Part shown: positions 54,901 to 59,438 of the stretch, piece after piece
How positions within the stretch are numbered: position 1 is the stretch's first letter
Layout of the letters: the number at the start of each line of letters is the position of its first letter
Assembly: GCA_035578175.1 (NCBI GenBank)
Contig: JAQMRL010000002.1
Location: 136,948,171 to 137,012,170 of the forward strand
Length of the DNA: 64,000 nt
Source: Catonia carolina
Lineage: Eukaryota; Arthropoda; Insecta; Hemiptera; Achilidae
Direction of reading: 5' to 3'
Made by a program: the position numbers and the translations under genes
Notes under the pieces: generated by a model
Databases searched by the model: none
Seen by the model: the letters and a program-made list of their open reading frames with translations, nothing else
Told to the model about the DNA's origin: nothing

Positions 54901-54908
54901 ATACATGA
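14724..54908 (+). CDS. SLC46-family (proton-coupled folate transporter-like) MFS transporter, whole gene, 10 coding exons
   Basis: This span is the coding extent of one spliced gene; introns are not coding. The joined exons give 530 residues, close to the usual size of insect SLC46 proteins, which are 12-helix plasma or endosomal membrane carriers; characterised relatives move folates or other small solutes, often with protons. Visible family features are a cytosolic N-terminus (residues 1-45), helix 1 with the VEPVMFLYMF start (about 46-62), a glycosylatable first loop with sequon N91-N-T, the MFS motif A GSWSDKHGRK at 126-135, WPLE before helix 4 (160-163), a long charged central loop (about 252-315), a second R-rich segment RSMTSKLVPASERGK (429-443) and the sequon N467-A-T between helices 11 and 12. 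The substrate cannot be told from sequence. The start ATG has G at -3 and +4. Splice phases agree at every junction. Confidence 0.93.
15957..16890 (+). mobile_element. Helentron-like 0.95-kb element, copy B
   Basis: Near full length. The hairpin CCTATATGAATATATAGG is at 15975-15992, a short GT tract follows, and the copy ends TTTCACACCAGA. It lies in intron 1 with the stem-loop end first. There is no coding potential. Confidence 0.88.
17055..18011 (+). mobile_element. Tc1/mariner-type element with a DUF4817-like HTH transposase, internally deleted
   Basis: Inverted ends CAGGGTCCGGCAGATTAATC and GATTATTCTGCCGGATCCTG are flanked by TA (17053-17054, 18012-18013). The element is complete end to end but carries only part of its transposase. 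It sits inside the element at 16941-18623. Confidence 0.88.
17171..17870 (+). pseudogene. Internally deleted mariner-type transposase
   Basis: The frame starts MSWSCEHRTFMIEAYFKNND, continues through the DUF4817-type helix-turn-helix (PSRNTILLWVKNFR), a second HTH (LRMSDRSVRRILHDDL) and the first catalytic region (SSDEAHFHLSGCVNKQNFRY). After VNPREVHQ, near 17720-17730, the reading frame jumps. The family C-terminus (LKTAIQQEIAAVSPAMVERA ... HLDDIIFK) follows in another frame to 17870. The segment between, with the second and third catalytic acidic residues, is deleted. The copy cannot encode an active enzyme. Confidence 0.88.
18922..19192. mobile_element. 271-bp hAT-like MITE
   Basis: Ends CAGCGCTTCTTAAACT and AGTTTAAGAAAGGCTG are inverted and flanked by perfect 8-bp duplications CTCTAGTG (18914-18921, 19193-19200), as expected of hAT elements. 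The inside is rich in GGGTCGC/GCGACCC. Confidence 0.9.
19411..19823 (+). repeat. 0.4-kb AAC-tailed dispersed repeat, copy 1
   Basis: The unit runs from CTGCCCATAACAGACAGGTG through TGAGGAAGGCAATGGTAAAC to GACCTAAACAACAACAACA. Other copies lie at 21845-21960 plus 22924-22962, 35790-36188, 44640-45033, 48183-48547 and 55643-56042. The AAC tail suggests retroposition, but no tRNA-type promoter was placed convincingly. Confidence 0.8.
20143..20322 (-). repeat. 5'-truncated RTE-type LINE 3' end
   Basis: The sequence TCATCAGTCTCTCAACTGGT onwards matches the 3' part of the LINE at 60899-61642. The poly(A) side faces left (T-run before GTCATCAG), so it is a minus-strand insertion of the last ~180 bases. 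Confidence 0.75.
20451..20648 (+). CDS. SLC46-like gene, coding exon 2 (residues 35-100)
   Basis: The exon follows TTTTTTATAG and ends CAG|GTATGT, phase 0 on both sides. It encodes a basic stretch, then SVEPVMFLYMF and helix 1, then the first extracellular loop with cysteines C73 and C84 and the sequon N91-N-T. The VEP...MFLYMFA start of helix 1 followed by a KACRVN-type motif is a strong signature of insect SLC46 proteins. Confidence 0.95.
20790..21180. other. Less AT-rich intronic stretch of unknown origin
   Basis: Base composition differs from the surrounding intron (for example CCCTGTGGCAGTCCACAGCC). No open frame or terminal repeats could be supported. It may be a fragment of an unrecognised element. 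Confidence 0.35.
21845..21960 (-). repeat. 0.4-kb AAC-tailed repeat, copy 2 (split)
   Basis: GTTGTTGTTGTTGAGGTCAT to CACTGAGTTGAAA matches the family. The rest resumes after the Helentron-like copy C as TATGCTTATCCGCATACCGG (22924 to about 22962), so that element inserted into this repeat. Confidence 0.75.
21961..22926 (-). mobile_element. Helentron-like 0.95-kb element, copy C
   Basis: Full-length, from ATCTGGTGTGAAACACTCAC to the hairpin CCTATATATTCATATAGG and GCAAGAGAAAGTAAAAA. It has a CA tract with interruptions near 22741-22790. Insertion into the 0.4-kb repeat defines both ends. Confidence 0.9.
23541..23899 (-). mobile_element. Helentron-like element, copy D, truncated
   Basis: Only the stem-loop half remains, from TTTTTGAGAAAATCG to GGAAAGTGAAAGTAAAAA, with a CA/CG microsatellite. 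The hairpin arm is partly mutated. Confidence 0.8.
23903..23960 (-). repeat. Fragment of the repeat at 27277 and 41740
   Basis: TTAAAAAAGATTAGTGAAAT is the complement of the segment TTTCACTAACCTTTTTTAA found at 27345 and 41808. Confidence 0.55.
24516..24567 (+). repeat. Helentron-like element, fragment E
   Basis: About 50 bases of the stem-loop end (TTTTTACTTCGTCTTTCCTATATAAATATATAGG region). It stops abruptly in a less AT-rich sequence. Confidence 0.6.
25010..25850. other. CpG- and GC-richer island in intron 2, possible LTR or cryptic promoter
   Basis: It contrasts with the AT-rich intron: many CpGs, two CCAAT motifs (near 25147 and 25163), a TATATAA-like motif near 25384, an open frame 25402-25653 starting MVFIQLIIGLCAICVTSCLE, and a donor-like A|GTAAGTAC near 25638. 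These are features of a retroelement LTR/leader or of a first exon. No paired LTR, primer-binding site or protein domain was seen, so the call stays open. Confidence 0.35.
25965..26880 (+). mobile_element. Helentron-like 0.95-kb element, copy F
   Basis: Near full length, hairpin first (a short duplication makes it ATGAATACCTATATAGG), ending GGTTCACACCAGA. About 30 bases beyond the stem-loop end are shared with copy H. Confidence 0.88.
27250..27428 (+). repeat. Dispersed repeat split by a mariner-derived insertion, copy 1
   Basis: ATTCAAAAATAAATCCTTATAATCCTGCAGC to TTTCGGTGGATCCACCATCA matches 41735-41968. It resumes after the insertions at 28936-29030 (TTATACCGTTTGAAACTAAA). The GTTTCGGTG..CCACCATCATCA motif resembles terminal parts of Penelope-like elements, but no coding part is present. 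Confidence 0.6.
27429..28352 (+). mobile_element. Mariner-derived foldback element, copy 1
   Basis: Flanked by TA (27427-27428; 28353-28354). The left ~257 bases (to about 27687) are an inverted copy of the right ~257 bases, which encode the transposase C-terminus. The middle keeps TGDETW and MMTVFF..IHRIVYLHWVPE in broken frames, and 28044-28250 reads HPPSSPDLAPCDYYLFSKVK onward. The HTH half of the transposase has been replaced by the inverted 3' end. The copy at 41970-42900 has the same design. Confidence 0.85.
28355..28923 (-). mobile_element. 5'-truncated LINE insertion with poly(A) and 12-bp target duplication
   Basis: A T-run (poly(A) of the minus strand) starts at 28355. CCACACCTCGTA occurs perfectly at 28343-28354 and 28924-28935, so target-primed insertion hit the end of the mariner-derived element. 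The minus frame 28746-28429 (VGFFGHLRRMPESRFTRQVL ...) matches the far C-terminus of LINE reverse transcriptase ORFs (the GH..RMP..R pattern). The upstream RT domain is missing. Confidence 0.88.
29031..29600. other. Intron 2 remainder, no gene seen
   Basis: AT-rich DNA leading into the exon 3 acceptor tract. A 93-codon minus frame (29354-29073) has no recognised domain. Confidence 0.55.
29601..29775 (+). CDS. SLC46-like gene, coding exon 3 with MFS motif A
   Basis: The acceptor is a T-rich tract ending in AG at 29600, and the donor is G|GTTATT, phase 1. It encodes residues 101 to part of 159: helix 2 (HAVPMVLALLLGSW), the helix 2-3 loop motif GSWSDKHGRK and helix 3 (MLLGLSGALFYALMIIVN). The G-x-x-S-D-x-x-G-R-K pattern is the diagnostic MFS motif and is intact. 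Confidence 0.95.
30863..32435 (-). mobile_element. Tc1-like transposon, complete ends, broken transposase
   Basis: Inverted ends GAGTAGCGTGCAAATTAATC and GATTAATTTGCACGCTACTG are flanked by TA (30861-30862, 32436-32437). The 1.57-kb length is normal for Tc1. It lies in intron 3, antisense to the host gene. Confidence 0.92.
30954..31947 (-). pseudogene. Tc1-like transposase, frameshifted
   Basis: The frame starts at MDVTPRKRSKIISLS (31947) with a first HTH. HTH-2 follows (VNPPLSALDLNRQIAANGTI and VATVKTRLLDAGRKARRPAK, 31734-31531). The first catalytic Asp lies in WKNVMFSDESHLYVRK (31553-31218), and the last motif is WPGNSPDISPIENLWAIVKK (31196-30954), whose final acidic residue E is intact. 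At least three frameshifts or stops (near 31880, 31540 and 31205) separate these pieces, and the DxNxxxH region is damaged. Inactive. Confidence 0.9.
32438..33063. other. Intron 3 remainder, no gene seen
   Basis: AT-rich DNA with one less AT-rich part (32640-32870) holding only short frames without recognisable domains. It ends in the acceptor of exon 4. Confidence 0.55.
33064..33249 (+). CDS. SLC46-like gene, coding exon 4
   Basis: The exon starts after TGATTTCAG and ends GCAG|GTAAATG, phase 1 to 1. It encodes WPLEVVLFTATFPSAMTG, helix 4, the short cytosolic loop ISDITKPNNRTSR and most of helix 5. The YISDIT..NNRTSR.T.LE pattern is typical of SLC46 proteins. Confidence 0.95.
33560..33930 (-). 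pseudogene. LINE reverse-transcriptase C-terminal remnant
   Basis: The minus strand reads VLLYDLETWEIIKRVRQKKT, then AVEMNYLCRYCQISRIEQAR, then a GRAQRMKNEKTW-like stretch. This order (LLY..ETW .. EM..LRR..ISR.. R..) is typical of the region after the RT domain in RTE/Jockey-like elements. Stops are present. It lies in intron 4. Confidence 0.6.
33931..34373. other. Intron 4 stretch, no gene seen
   Basis: A mildly GC-richer stretch (34180-34340) has no open frame of note and no terminal repeats. Confidence 0.5.
34374..35299 (-). mobile_element. Helentron-like 0.95-kb element, copy G
   Basis: Near full length, from TTTGGTGTGAAACACACAAC to the hairpin CCTATATATCCATATAGG and CAAGAGAAAGTAAAAA. 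It has a very short CA tract. It ends about 100 bases before exon 5. Confidence 0.88.
35399..35740 (+). CDS. SLC46-like gene, coding exon 5 (helix 6, central cytosolic loop, start of helix 7)
   Basis: This is the largest exon, phase 1 to 1. The acceptor is TTTTACAG and the donor is AGAG|GTCAGT. It encodes GSYVFTHLVNRSY, helix 6 (CIHAVLLTIAIIYATL), a Ser/Lys/Glu-rich central loop of about 60 residues, a C-C-L-L-D-I-W-D-W segment that precedes the lateral helix seen in this family, then the start of helix 7 (MYLLLIILAMGFYTF). Confidence 0.95.
35790..36188 (-). repeat. 0.4-kb AAC-tailed repeat, copy 3
   Basis: From GTCATCAGCCAAAAGCCTGG to CCACCTGTCTGTTATGGGC, with the family's GAGTGAGGTGGTTTACCA and GGGTCTGGCTGTATAATGAA segments. 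It lies directly after exon 5. Confidence 0.8.
36239..37062 (-). mobile_element. Helentron-like element, copy H, with internal deletion
   Basis: Same ends as the family (TCTGGTGTGAAACACACACA; CCTATATATTCATATAGACA). About 100 bases around the TCTCTACAGAGCC region are missing. A CA tract is at 36905-36939. About 30 bases beyond the stem-loop end are shared with copy F. Confidence 0.87.
37063..38675. other. Intron 5 stretch, no gene assigned
   Basis: It includes CAAGGTGTATCAAAAATTAC at about 37343, which looks like a mariner-type end, and a 109-codon frame (38295-38624) without a recognised domain. No matching second end was found. Confidence 0.4.
38676..39890 (+). mobile_element. Mariner element, boundaries approximate
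   Basis: A mariner transposase with short flanks. The ends may share GTTCTAC (GTGTTCTACGCATG at 38680 and the complement of CTGTAGAAC at about 39882), but the inverted repeat is too weak to fix the borders. Confidence 0.7.
38781..39838 (+). pseudogene. Mariner (SETMAR-type lineage) transposase, frameshifted
   Basis: The reading starts MFKTISDTADCEIRSVIRFS with the first HTH, has a stop after IYRQL and another after MFNSG, then a long frame 38964-39482 with SEPSLVTDD, YRKLCSQWVPKMLTD and the first catalytic Asp in IVTGDETWVCHVTPESK. The frame shifts near 39470. The rest (39521-39838) has LLHDNARPHT, with the second Asp, and FDHPPYSPDLAPSDY, with the third Asp, to the family-like end NIGGNYVEK. 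All three catalytic aspartates are visible, yet the stops and shift make it inactive. Confidence 0.92.
40211..40312 (+). CDS. SLC46-like gene, coding exon 6
   Basis: The exon is flanked by TTTCATTTCAG and G|GTTAGT, phase 1 to 1. It encodes RDEKHMVYLYTQLKFHW followed by DEYSKFRTFQSAFFLL, the loop between helices 7 and 8. The YLYT.LKF.W....YS.F.TF pattern is a strong SLC46 signature. Confidence 0.95.
40641..41012. mobile_element. MITE with AAGCTTCGTGTAGTTG-type ends, copy 2
   Basis: It matches 9093-9489 over most of its length (GAATCCGACCAAGTTAATAA, GCTACCACTACAAATGCATC). The right end is mutated or partly deleted. It lies in intron 6. Confidence 0.65.
41735..41968 (+). repeat. Dispersed repeat split by a mariner-derived insertion, copy 2
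   Basis: Matches 27250-27428 and 28936-29030. Here the mariner-derived element inserted about 90 bases further along (after ACTTTAAA) than in copy 1. Confidence 0.6.
41970..42900 (+). mobile_element. Mariner-derived foldback element, copy 2
   Basis: Flanked by TA (41968-41969; 42901-42902). The ~250-bp ends are inverted copies of each other and the middle is a broken transposase (TVFFFFDIHRIVYLHWVPE), the same design as 27429-28352. Two copies with the same rearrangement show that the foldback form itself was mobile. Confidence 0.85.
43054..43188 (+). CDS. SLC46-like gene, coding exon 7 (helices 8-9)
   Basis: The acceptor is TTATGTTTTAG and the donor ATTG|GTAAGA, phase 1 to 1. It encodes GLLVGVPMVRAFSLPDT, then a hydrophobic helix with GCISHSIARVIFATA, ending VFYI and part of a Gly codon. 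It fits helices 8 and 9. Confidence 0.94.
43215..44043. mobile_element. Non-autonomous Tigger/pogo-like element
   Basis: Ends CAGTAATCCCTCGTTATCCG and CCAAGGGATTACTG are inverted, flanked by TA (43213-43214, 44044-44045). The CAGTA..CC.CGTTATCCGC pattern is the Tigger signature. The two opposed ~130-codon open frames at 43470-43886 lie in this non-coding body. Confidence 0.85.
44160..44574 (+). mobile_element. Non-autonomous Helitron
   Basis: It begins TCTATACTAATATTATAAA, the classic Helitron 5' end. It ends with a GC-rich hairpin (GCGTGCGAAGCCGTGCGG) shortly before CTAG followed by T. The sequence is non-coding, 415 bases, and lies in intron 7. Confidence 0.88.
44640..45033 (+). repeat. 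0.4-kb AAC-tailed repeat, copy 4
   Basis: ATAGTTCTATTTCTTATCAC to CAGCCTTTTGACTGATGACC, with a decayed tail (GATACAATAACA). Confidence 0.78.
45318..45401 (+). CDS. SLC46-like gene, coding exon 8 (short form)
   Basis: The exon starts after ACAACAG and ends AGAG|GTATG, phase 1 to 1. It encodes AAVAAFGPVVAPVLRSMTSK and LVPASER, the conserved helix 10 start and the cytosolic R-S-M-x-S-K...S-E-R-G motif. A second acceptor 36 bases upstream (TTTTTACAG, AG at 45280-45281) is also in frame and would add VVDFLIVLLLTT. The short form reads more like family members, but the upstream site has the better pyrimidine tract. Confidence 0.88.
45938..46017 (+). CDS. Candidate alternative exon 8b of the SLC46-like gene
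   Basis: This open segment is flanked by GTTACTAG and CAG|GTAGTA. Entered in phase 1 from exon 8 it reads VGIIAAESLLMFCFSLLALS and then WSAPLLQ with no stop, leaving in phase 0. The hydrophobic stretch could replace helix 11. It is not part of the canonical chain, because exon 8 to exon 9 already joins perfectly. Similarity to the canonical helix 11 is weak and judged by eye. Confidence 0.5.
46163..47259. mobile_element. ~1.1-kb palindromic foldback element
   Basis: The two halves, about 545 bases each, are near-perfect reverse complements around a centre at about 46,706 (CAGCTGATCATTATCAGCTG). The outer ends are TAGGGTGATTCAAAACTATA and its complement ATAGTTTTGAATCACCCTG, flanked by TA (46161-46162, 47260-47261). 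No coding frame. The TA flanks and full inverted structure point to a DNA transposon made only of terminal inverted repeats. It lies between the two candidate alternative exons. Confidence 0.9.
47471..47581 (+). CDS. Candidate alternative terminal exon 9b of the SLC46-like gene
   Basis: The segment starts after a strong acceptor (ATGGTTTCTCCAG). In the phase left by 45938-46017 it reads VNYTTVPFVYHGEACLLISL and then LQIKGLLLIKYIFLHM before TGA at 47579-47581. It holds a glycosylation sequon (N-Y-T) before a hydrophobic segment, at the same place as the canonical VYNAT loop before helix 12. AATAAA at 47605-47610 could serve as a polyadenylation signal. Exons 1-8 plus these two would give about 504 residues. 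Confidence 0.5.
   Translation: MNYTTVPFVYHGEACLLISLLQIKGLLLIKYIFLHM
47605..47610 (+). terminator. Candidate polyadenylation signal AATAAA
   Basis: AATAAA lies 24 bases after the stop of the candidate terminal exon 47471-47581. In AT-rich DNA the hexamer is common by chance. Confidence 0.3.
48183..48547 (-). repeat. 0.4-kb AAC-tailed repeat, copy 5
   Basis: GGTCAACATCTGAAAGGCTG to the CCCTGGAACCAACAGATC region. It lies in intron 8. Confidence 0.78.
48856..49855. mobile_element. Possible Tigger/pogo-like element
   Basis: The left AATGCAGTCAAACTCGGTTTTAGCG and right end GGCCGTTAAAACCAGTTTCC form an imperfect inverted pair. The CAGTCAAACTCGGTTTTA pattern fits pogo-type ends. No transposase was found. 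Confidence 0.4.
50081..51010 (-). mobile_element. Helentron-like 0.95-kb element, copy I
   Basis: Near full length, from TTTGGTATGAAACACACACA to the hairpin CCTATATATTCATATAGG and GCAAGAGAAAGTAAAAA. It ends about 190 bases before exon 9. Confidence 0.88.
51203..51359 (+). CDS. SLC46-like gene, coding exon 9 (helices 11-12)
   Basis: The exon follows a run of T then AG at 51202 and ends TT|GTAAGT (phase 1 to 2). It encodes KVFSMLTVADTSLPVIS, YTQVYNATIDTLPSAFFW and helix 12 (VTVTTQILVFIIAL). The G-K-V-F continuation from exon 8 and the VYNAT loop are typical of the family. Confidence 0.95.
51546..52456 (+). mobile_element. Mariner element, internally deleted
   Basis: Inverted ends CGAGGTTTGATCAAAAACCA and the complement of TTTTATCACACCTCG are flanked by TA (51544-51545, 52457-52458). 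Only the transposase C-terminus is recognisable: about 52165-52383 reads PPQSPDLAPCDFWPFPKIKS then LKGKHFDTIPDIERA and ends GEYFEGD stop. The frame is broken upstream. Confidence 0.85.
52493..53582 (+). mobile_element. Mariner element with complete ends
   Basis: Inverted ends CAAGGGTTATCCAGAAAAAA and the complement of TTTTTTTGATAACCCTTG are flanked by TA (52491-52492, 53583-53584). The 1,090-base unit lies in intron 9, in host sense. Confidence 0.9.
52654..53496 (+). pseudogene. Mariner transposase with N-terminal deletion and frameshift
   Basis: The start MSAVIENPTKCELRGVIRFL is intact, but most of the HTH region after it is deleted and the frame shifts to 52713-53189. That part holds LGYHKFCARWVPKLLTDDHK and the first catalytic Asp in IVTGDETWVAYVNTETKQQS. 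A second shift near 53165 leads to 53176-53496, with VFVHDNTRPHTARRT (second Asp) and FDHPPYSPDLAPSDFHLF (third Asp), ending near the family C-terminus. It is inactive but well preserved, so it looks younger than the copy at 38781. Confidence 0.92.
53585..54611. other. Intron 9 remainder, no gene seen
   Basis: A short frame at 53646-53843 and a minus frame at 54550-54284 have no recognised domain. No terminal repeats were found. Confidence 0.5.
54612..54711. repeat. ~100-bp foldback (MITE-like hairpin)
   Basis: AATGATCACTTTATTAT and its complement ATAATAAAGTGATCATT flank a short centre (GTGACCTAATAGGTCAC), giving one nearly perfect hairpin about 90 bases before exon 10's branch region. Confidence 0.7.
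54797..54908 (+). CDS. SLC46-like gene, coding exon 10 (C-terminus and stop)
   Basis: The acceptor is CTGTTTCAG at 54796. The frame completes the split Leu codon, reads VIHCLLRGKLIEQAEDDKHL and a polar tail, and stops at TGA 54906-54908. The tail is acidic and cytosolic. The nearest AATAAA downstream is at 55183-55188, which lies in the end of a Tigger-like element, so the real polyadenylation site is uncertain. Confidence 0.88.
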
Positions 54909-55182
54909 TACAAAGAAGTGTATAATCATATCGTTGGGTATGTGTGCGATAATAATTTGAATTCGTGTAAGTTGCTACAAACTTGCTCATGTTGTATCTT
55001 TTATGGCCTATTATCTAAACTTAGTTTTATGACGGTTTTGATATAAAGTAGTTAAGGGTTGTCTTAAGATATATTTTTGTAAAAAAAAAATCTTTGATAT
55101 TAGTTTTAATATTTTTATCATGCTAAGGAGACGTCTATGATCTTTTTTAACCTCCTGAGACTTACTGTTCTTTAGAAAGTAC

Positions 55183-55188
55183 AATAAA
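55183..55188 (+). terminator. Nearest AATAAA after the canonical stop
   Basis: It lies 275 bases after the TGA and falls within the left end of a Tigger-like element. Use as the SLC46 polyadenylation signal is possible but unproven. Confidence 0.3.
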
Positions 55189-55564
55189 CCCTCGATTATC
55201 CAACCTATATGGGGCGAACTTTTGGTCAGATAACCGAGAAATCGGATAATCAAGTGTTTCATTCCCGAAATATTTTCCGTTGTTGGGCTACCAATTCCGT
55301 TCGAATGTAAGTAGGTATACTACTCGCATTCAAATTTTAAATTTTAAAAATTACGATTATTTTTTGCCCAGTTTCCTTTTATATCTCCAACTATTGTCTT
55401 ACCGATTCTGTATTCATTCATTATGACTCAGTTGAGACCCCAGATTCTTACTTTTTAATTCTTTTAATTTCATCACCAATATAAAGTGCACAACACATTT
55501 ATGTTTCATACTGACTGACAACATTTTGTAAGAAACACGCAGAAATGATTATTAAATCACAGTC

Positions 55565-56680
55565 ACTATAGTTGTTTGCATGTTCAGTTGACACAATGGA
55601 TCTTATAGGAATTGTCAATGCTATCAGCATGACTGTTGTTGTTGTTTAGGTCAACAGCCGAAAGGCTGGTTTGAACCTCTAGAGGTTTTACTAAGTAAAA
55701 ACGACGAGTAAGGTGGTTTACCAGCCTTCCTCACTGAGTTGAAAGAGTATGCTTATCAGCATGCCAGGCCCTCTGAAAAGCACTCACTTTCCACCCTGCA
55801 AATGACACCTTCACTTCATTCACCACAGGGTCTGGCTGCATAGTGAAATTCATTACTCTCAGAGGAGAAAACTCTGCCTAGTGGCTTTTACACCTCTACC
55901 TCTTCTGTTCTTAAATAGTTCAGTCATATAAGTGGCTGACTATGTGATAAGAAACAGAACTATTTTTTTTTAGCCCTGGACCAAACAAATATAGTGCAAT
56001 TAAAATAACACTCCACCTGCCCGTTTTGGGCATAATACAGCATAATTCAGCATGACTAAAAACATCAATTAAACGCAACTGGATGTGTATATAAATACAT
56101 TTTTTTAAACAACTATGCAACATGTATTTTTTAAGGTAGAATTACAATTCAAGTTTTGCTTAACAGAAAACAAATTATGTATTAAATAGAATGTTTAATG
56201 ATTTGTAAAAAATAAAAACAATTGTAAAAAAGTTTTCTTCTATTTGGGGGGGGGGGGGTTAAAATGAATATCATCTATTTTACTGCAAACTTACTATTGC
56301 CTTCTCCACATTCCCTCGCCAAATTTTCTAAACACTGCGTGATAAATGTAAACAAATGACGCAATCGGTTAATGCAAATCTAAAAAATCTTTCCCAGTAC
56401 ATAACGAAAAACATATTTCACATTTGGAATCTGTGTATGAAGTTGAGTATAAACTCATAGTGTTTATTGTTATTAACTAATAGTCATACAGACAACTCTA
56501 CATTATAAAGGTTTGTTATGGGTGGGGAACAGAGGAGGGGAATGTTACTGGTTATGATGGCATTGATTGATCTACAAAGCCGATGTTTGTGTACGTGCTA
56601 GTAGCGGTAAGAGCCCTATAAGAAATATATTGTCCTATACTGCTCCGTTGTGTCAACTGAACGTGCAAACGACTATAGTA
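55565..56680. mobile_element. Element with inverted CTATAGT.GTTTGCA.GTTCAG ends
   Basis: The left GTTTGCATGTTCAGTTGACA (55573-) has its complement TGTCAACTGAACGTGCAAAC at 56650-56669; the match extends over about 45 bases at each side. A poly-G run lies at about 56246-56258. The sequence is non-coding. Confidence 0.6.
55643..56042 (-). repeat. 0.4-kb AAC-tailed repeat, copy 6
   Basis: GTTGTTGTTTAGGTCAACAG to CCTGCCCGTTTTGGGC. It is the most complete minus-strand copy. Confidence 0.8.
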
Positions 56681-57917
56681 ACAATAAAACATAGTTAGCC
56701 TAAATTAAATTAACTCCCAAGTTAAATCAGGACATGTATACATATCTCCATGACACTGTTGTAGACTAAAGATCGGTGATTGGCCTAAGAATAAGGGTTG
56801 AGTGCAAAACTTAAAATTTGTGGGTGGCCATAACCATTCAGTTATCCCCACTACAGTTGTATACTACATTGTATACTGGGGTTATGCGTTATTTAACTTT
56901 CTAAAACCATCAAGAAACATAAAGTTTGCTACTGGTAGGATTAACCATTGCATTTTCTAGAGCATTGTGTATTATATAATTTTCTAAAAACATTGAATGT
57001 ATTACTGTTATCTGTTAAATCCAACACGCCGCTGAACTTGAAAATTGATATAATTAATTAACAATCTATTTAATGCGGTAATTTCCGGAAGACTAGGGTG
57101 TTTTTTTACGATCCCCACCCAAGACCGAGAGAATTAGTATCGACAAGTACGTGATAAATACAAACAGTGAAACGGTGTGGTAAATGCAATAGGAGAAAGG
57201 AAAACTCAGATGTAGGCGAACAATAAGCAATAGGAGCAAAACGAATAAGAAATGACTAGGGTACTAAACTGAAAAAGATATGCAAATTGTTACTTACTAA
57301 AAATTGCAGTGTAGAAAAACAATGTAGATCTTGAAGCGTAAGCCGTGGTTAATCGTTAAAACCCTAGAAATTATCGCGAAGCAGTAGAAAACACCCAAAG
57401 CCTGGACACATATAGCACAACACAAAGAGTCCGAAATGTTTGGTCAAATTAGCCTAAATTATTGTCAGTTGAGTGCATAGGCTAGGTAGCGTCCCTAGGC
57501 TAGCAGCGAGAGTAGCAACACACATGCACACTCATTCAAGATCAGTTCACAAGTGGAGTAAGGAAGCGAGAAGGATCGGATAACGAGGTGGGGAGAAATC
57601 GGAAGCAGAGATGACTTGATACATCGAAGCCATAGAATGACACAGCAATAATAAGGAATAAAAGCGACAAAATGAGAGGCACTGCGCATAAGTTTGAAAT
57701 ACCGCAAATAACAGCTACGAAATGCATTAGCCCAGGTGAACATTACTTAACAGTATCAAAACCATCAATGTGTACCAGTGTAGCTTTCCTTCTTAAAACG
57801 GTTTGTGCCTTTTATTGGCAGTGTTTAGGTTTTTTTAAATTTGGTCTGATAATCTGAGGTTCGGATTATCAAAAAATTCATACTGCTTTGAAACTTTAAA
57901 GTTAATGCATGTTAGGA

Positions 57918-58114
57918 GTCGTAGAGATGTTGTGTCCTTTTAAAAGGAAAATCCCTCTACTTGAATTAACATAAATTTTGTTTTATTTTCCATTTCAAGT
58001 CCACTAAATCAATTAATTCTGCAAAAATATTTAATTAAAAATTTTCGGGACTCAATGAAGACAAAAATGTGTACTTTTAAAAGGACATCAGGTCTTTATG
58101 ACTACAACTTTTGT
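57918..58114. repeat. Possible small MITE
   Basis: GTGTCCTTTTAAAAGG and CTTTTAAAAGGACATC are inverted about 130 bases apart, with further loose similarity outward (GTCGTAGAGA / TCTTTATGAC). Confidence 0.4.
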
Positions 58115-58492
58115 TGTAGAATGAAGTCTCTGGAGGTTATTTATTACAGTAAGCTTTGACCATTTGAGAATTATAATTTTATGTTCAGGTATGAATGTAA
58201 GAAAGAAAAGTTACAGATTTGAGTCACGTATTCAAAATCTTAGCAAAAACATGTTTCTTGCACACACAAGGAATTTTGATTATAATCAGCCAATTGAGAA
58301 TTATACAAAAATTCTTGTAAATTTTTAGCATTGTGTTTTTACTAAAGCCGGTTCAGATGATTTATATCAAATTTTTTATTTTAAATAGGTAGGTACAAAT
58401 TTTTAAATATGAGGTGACTTGTAGTGTGTTCATTATATAATTAACATTCCATTAATTTAGGACTAATTTAATTAATCAAAGTTTAAATAATA

Positions 58493-59438
58493 CAGTAGAG
58501 TTACACTAATCTGGACGGGATTTCCAAAAATAAAAAGTAACAGGATTTACTCATTTTAGTGAGTGCTCAGTACAGAAATAACTAAATGAGAGGGTTCAAC
58601 GTTCTCAGTTGGCTACTGAGAAAGTGCAGATTAAGAAGTCAGCGAGTTTATTTTTTTCCTATACTTAATTTGTCAGTTGATACCTCCACCGTATTAATCA
58701 TGAGTCTGTTACGACTGTTTAGTTGTTTGTACATACATTGAGTGCTTGTTTGGGGAAATAGCAAATAAACAGAAAAAGTGCTGTGTCAATGGAACAAAAA
58801 CTTCATGCTTGTTTCTTATTGATGCTGGAGAATCATTAACTACAATCGCAAATGATTTAGGCGAGGGAAAACAAACTGTCTGTTATTGGGATAAATAAAA
58901 ACCAAAAGAAATAGCAGATTTTTGTGCCAAAATGGTTACCAAACACAATTTAGGCAACAGAAGCATGTTAAAACCAAACCTTACACGAACCTTTGTATAT
59001 TTGGTTTTGCCATCAATGTGAAGAGTCATGTGAACAATGTCAACAATGTTCCACTAAAAGCCGGCTCGTTGGCGTAGTAGTTAGCGCAACTGGCTTCTAC
59101 GTCGGGGAACCAGGTTCGATTCCTGGTCAGGTCATTTTGTCATCACTCATTTTCATATATCATCATCCTCTACCATCCGCATTAGCAGAAATTGCAAAAC
59201 AGTCGGACATAAAACAAAAAAAAAGTTCCACTATTGGATGTAACATCACAAACAACCACACTAAAATTCAATGAAAAATTAAAAGGGGACACTTCTTTTA
59301 CTGCCAGAGTGGAGTGGTGTTATGTAGTTTTACCCATCTAAAACTTGTATTACGTGCATTTTTTGGCAAATTCTGTTTAATCCGTACTCGGTGATTCAGA
59401 CTGGGTCTGTCCCGTCTAGTTTAGAGTAGACTCTACTG
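58493..59438 (+). mobile_element. Tigger/pogo-like element with HTH remnant and nested SINE
   Basis: Inverted ends CAGTAGAGTTACACTAATC and the complement of CTAGTTTAGAGTAGACTCTACTG, flanked by TA (58491-58492, 59439-59440). Near 58790-58940 the plus strand reads LIDAGESLTTIANDLGEGKQ then TVCYWDK, the CENP-B/pogo-type HTH, before stops. The SINE at 59057-59224 is inserted in it. Confidence 0.8.
59057..59224 (+). repeat. tRNA-derived SINE with perfect target duplication
   Basis: The head CCGGCTCGTTGGCGTAGTAG with TTAGCGCA and box B GGTTCGATTCC is tRNA-like. An A-run ends it. GTTCCACTA is repeated at 59048-59056 and 59225-59233. The body differs from the SINEs at 4222 and 7862, so this is another family. 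Confidence 0.88.

Larger units (their letters stand above)
55183..57886. mobile_element. Tigger-like element, decayed, with nested repeats
   Basis: Left CAATAAACCCTCGATTATCC and right GGATTATCAAAAAATTCATA ending in CTG form an imperfect Tigger-type inverted pair. The body is non-coding, with a less AT-rich part at 57340-57720. Nested inside are the pair of inverted repeats at 55565-55613 / 56632-56680 and the 0.4-kb repeat at 55643-56042. Confidence 0.5.
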
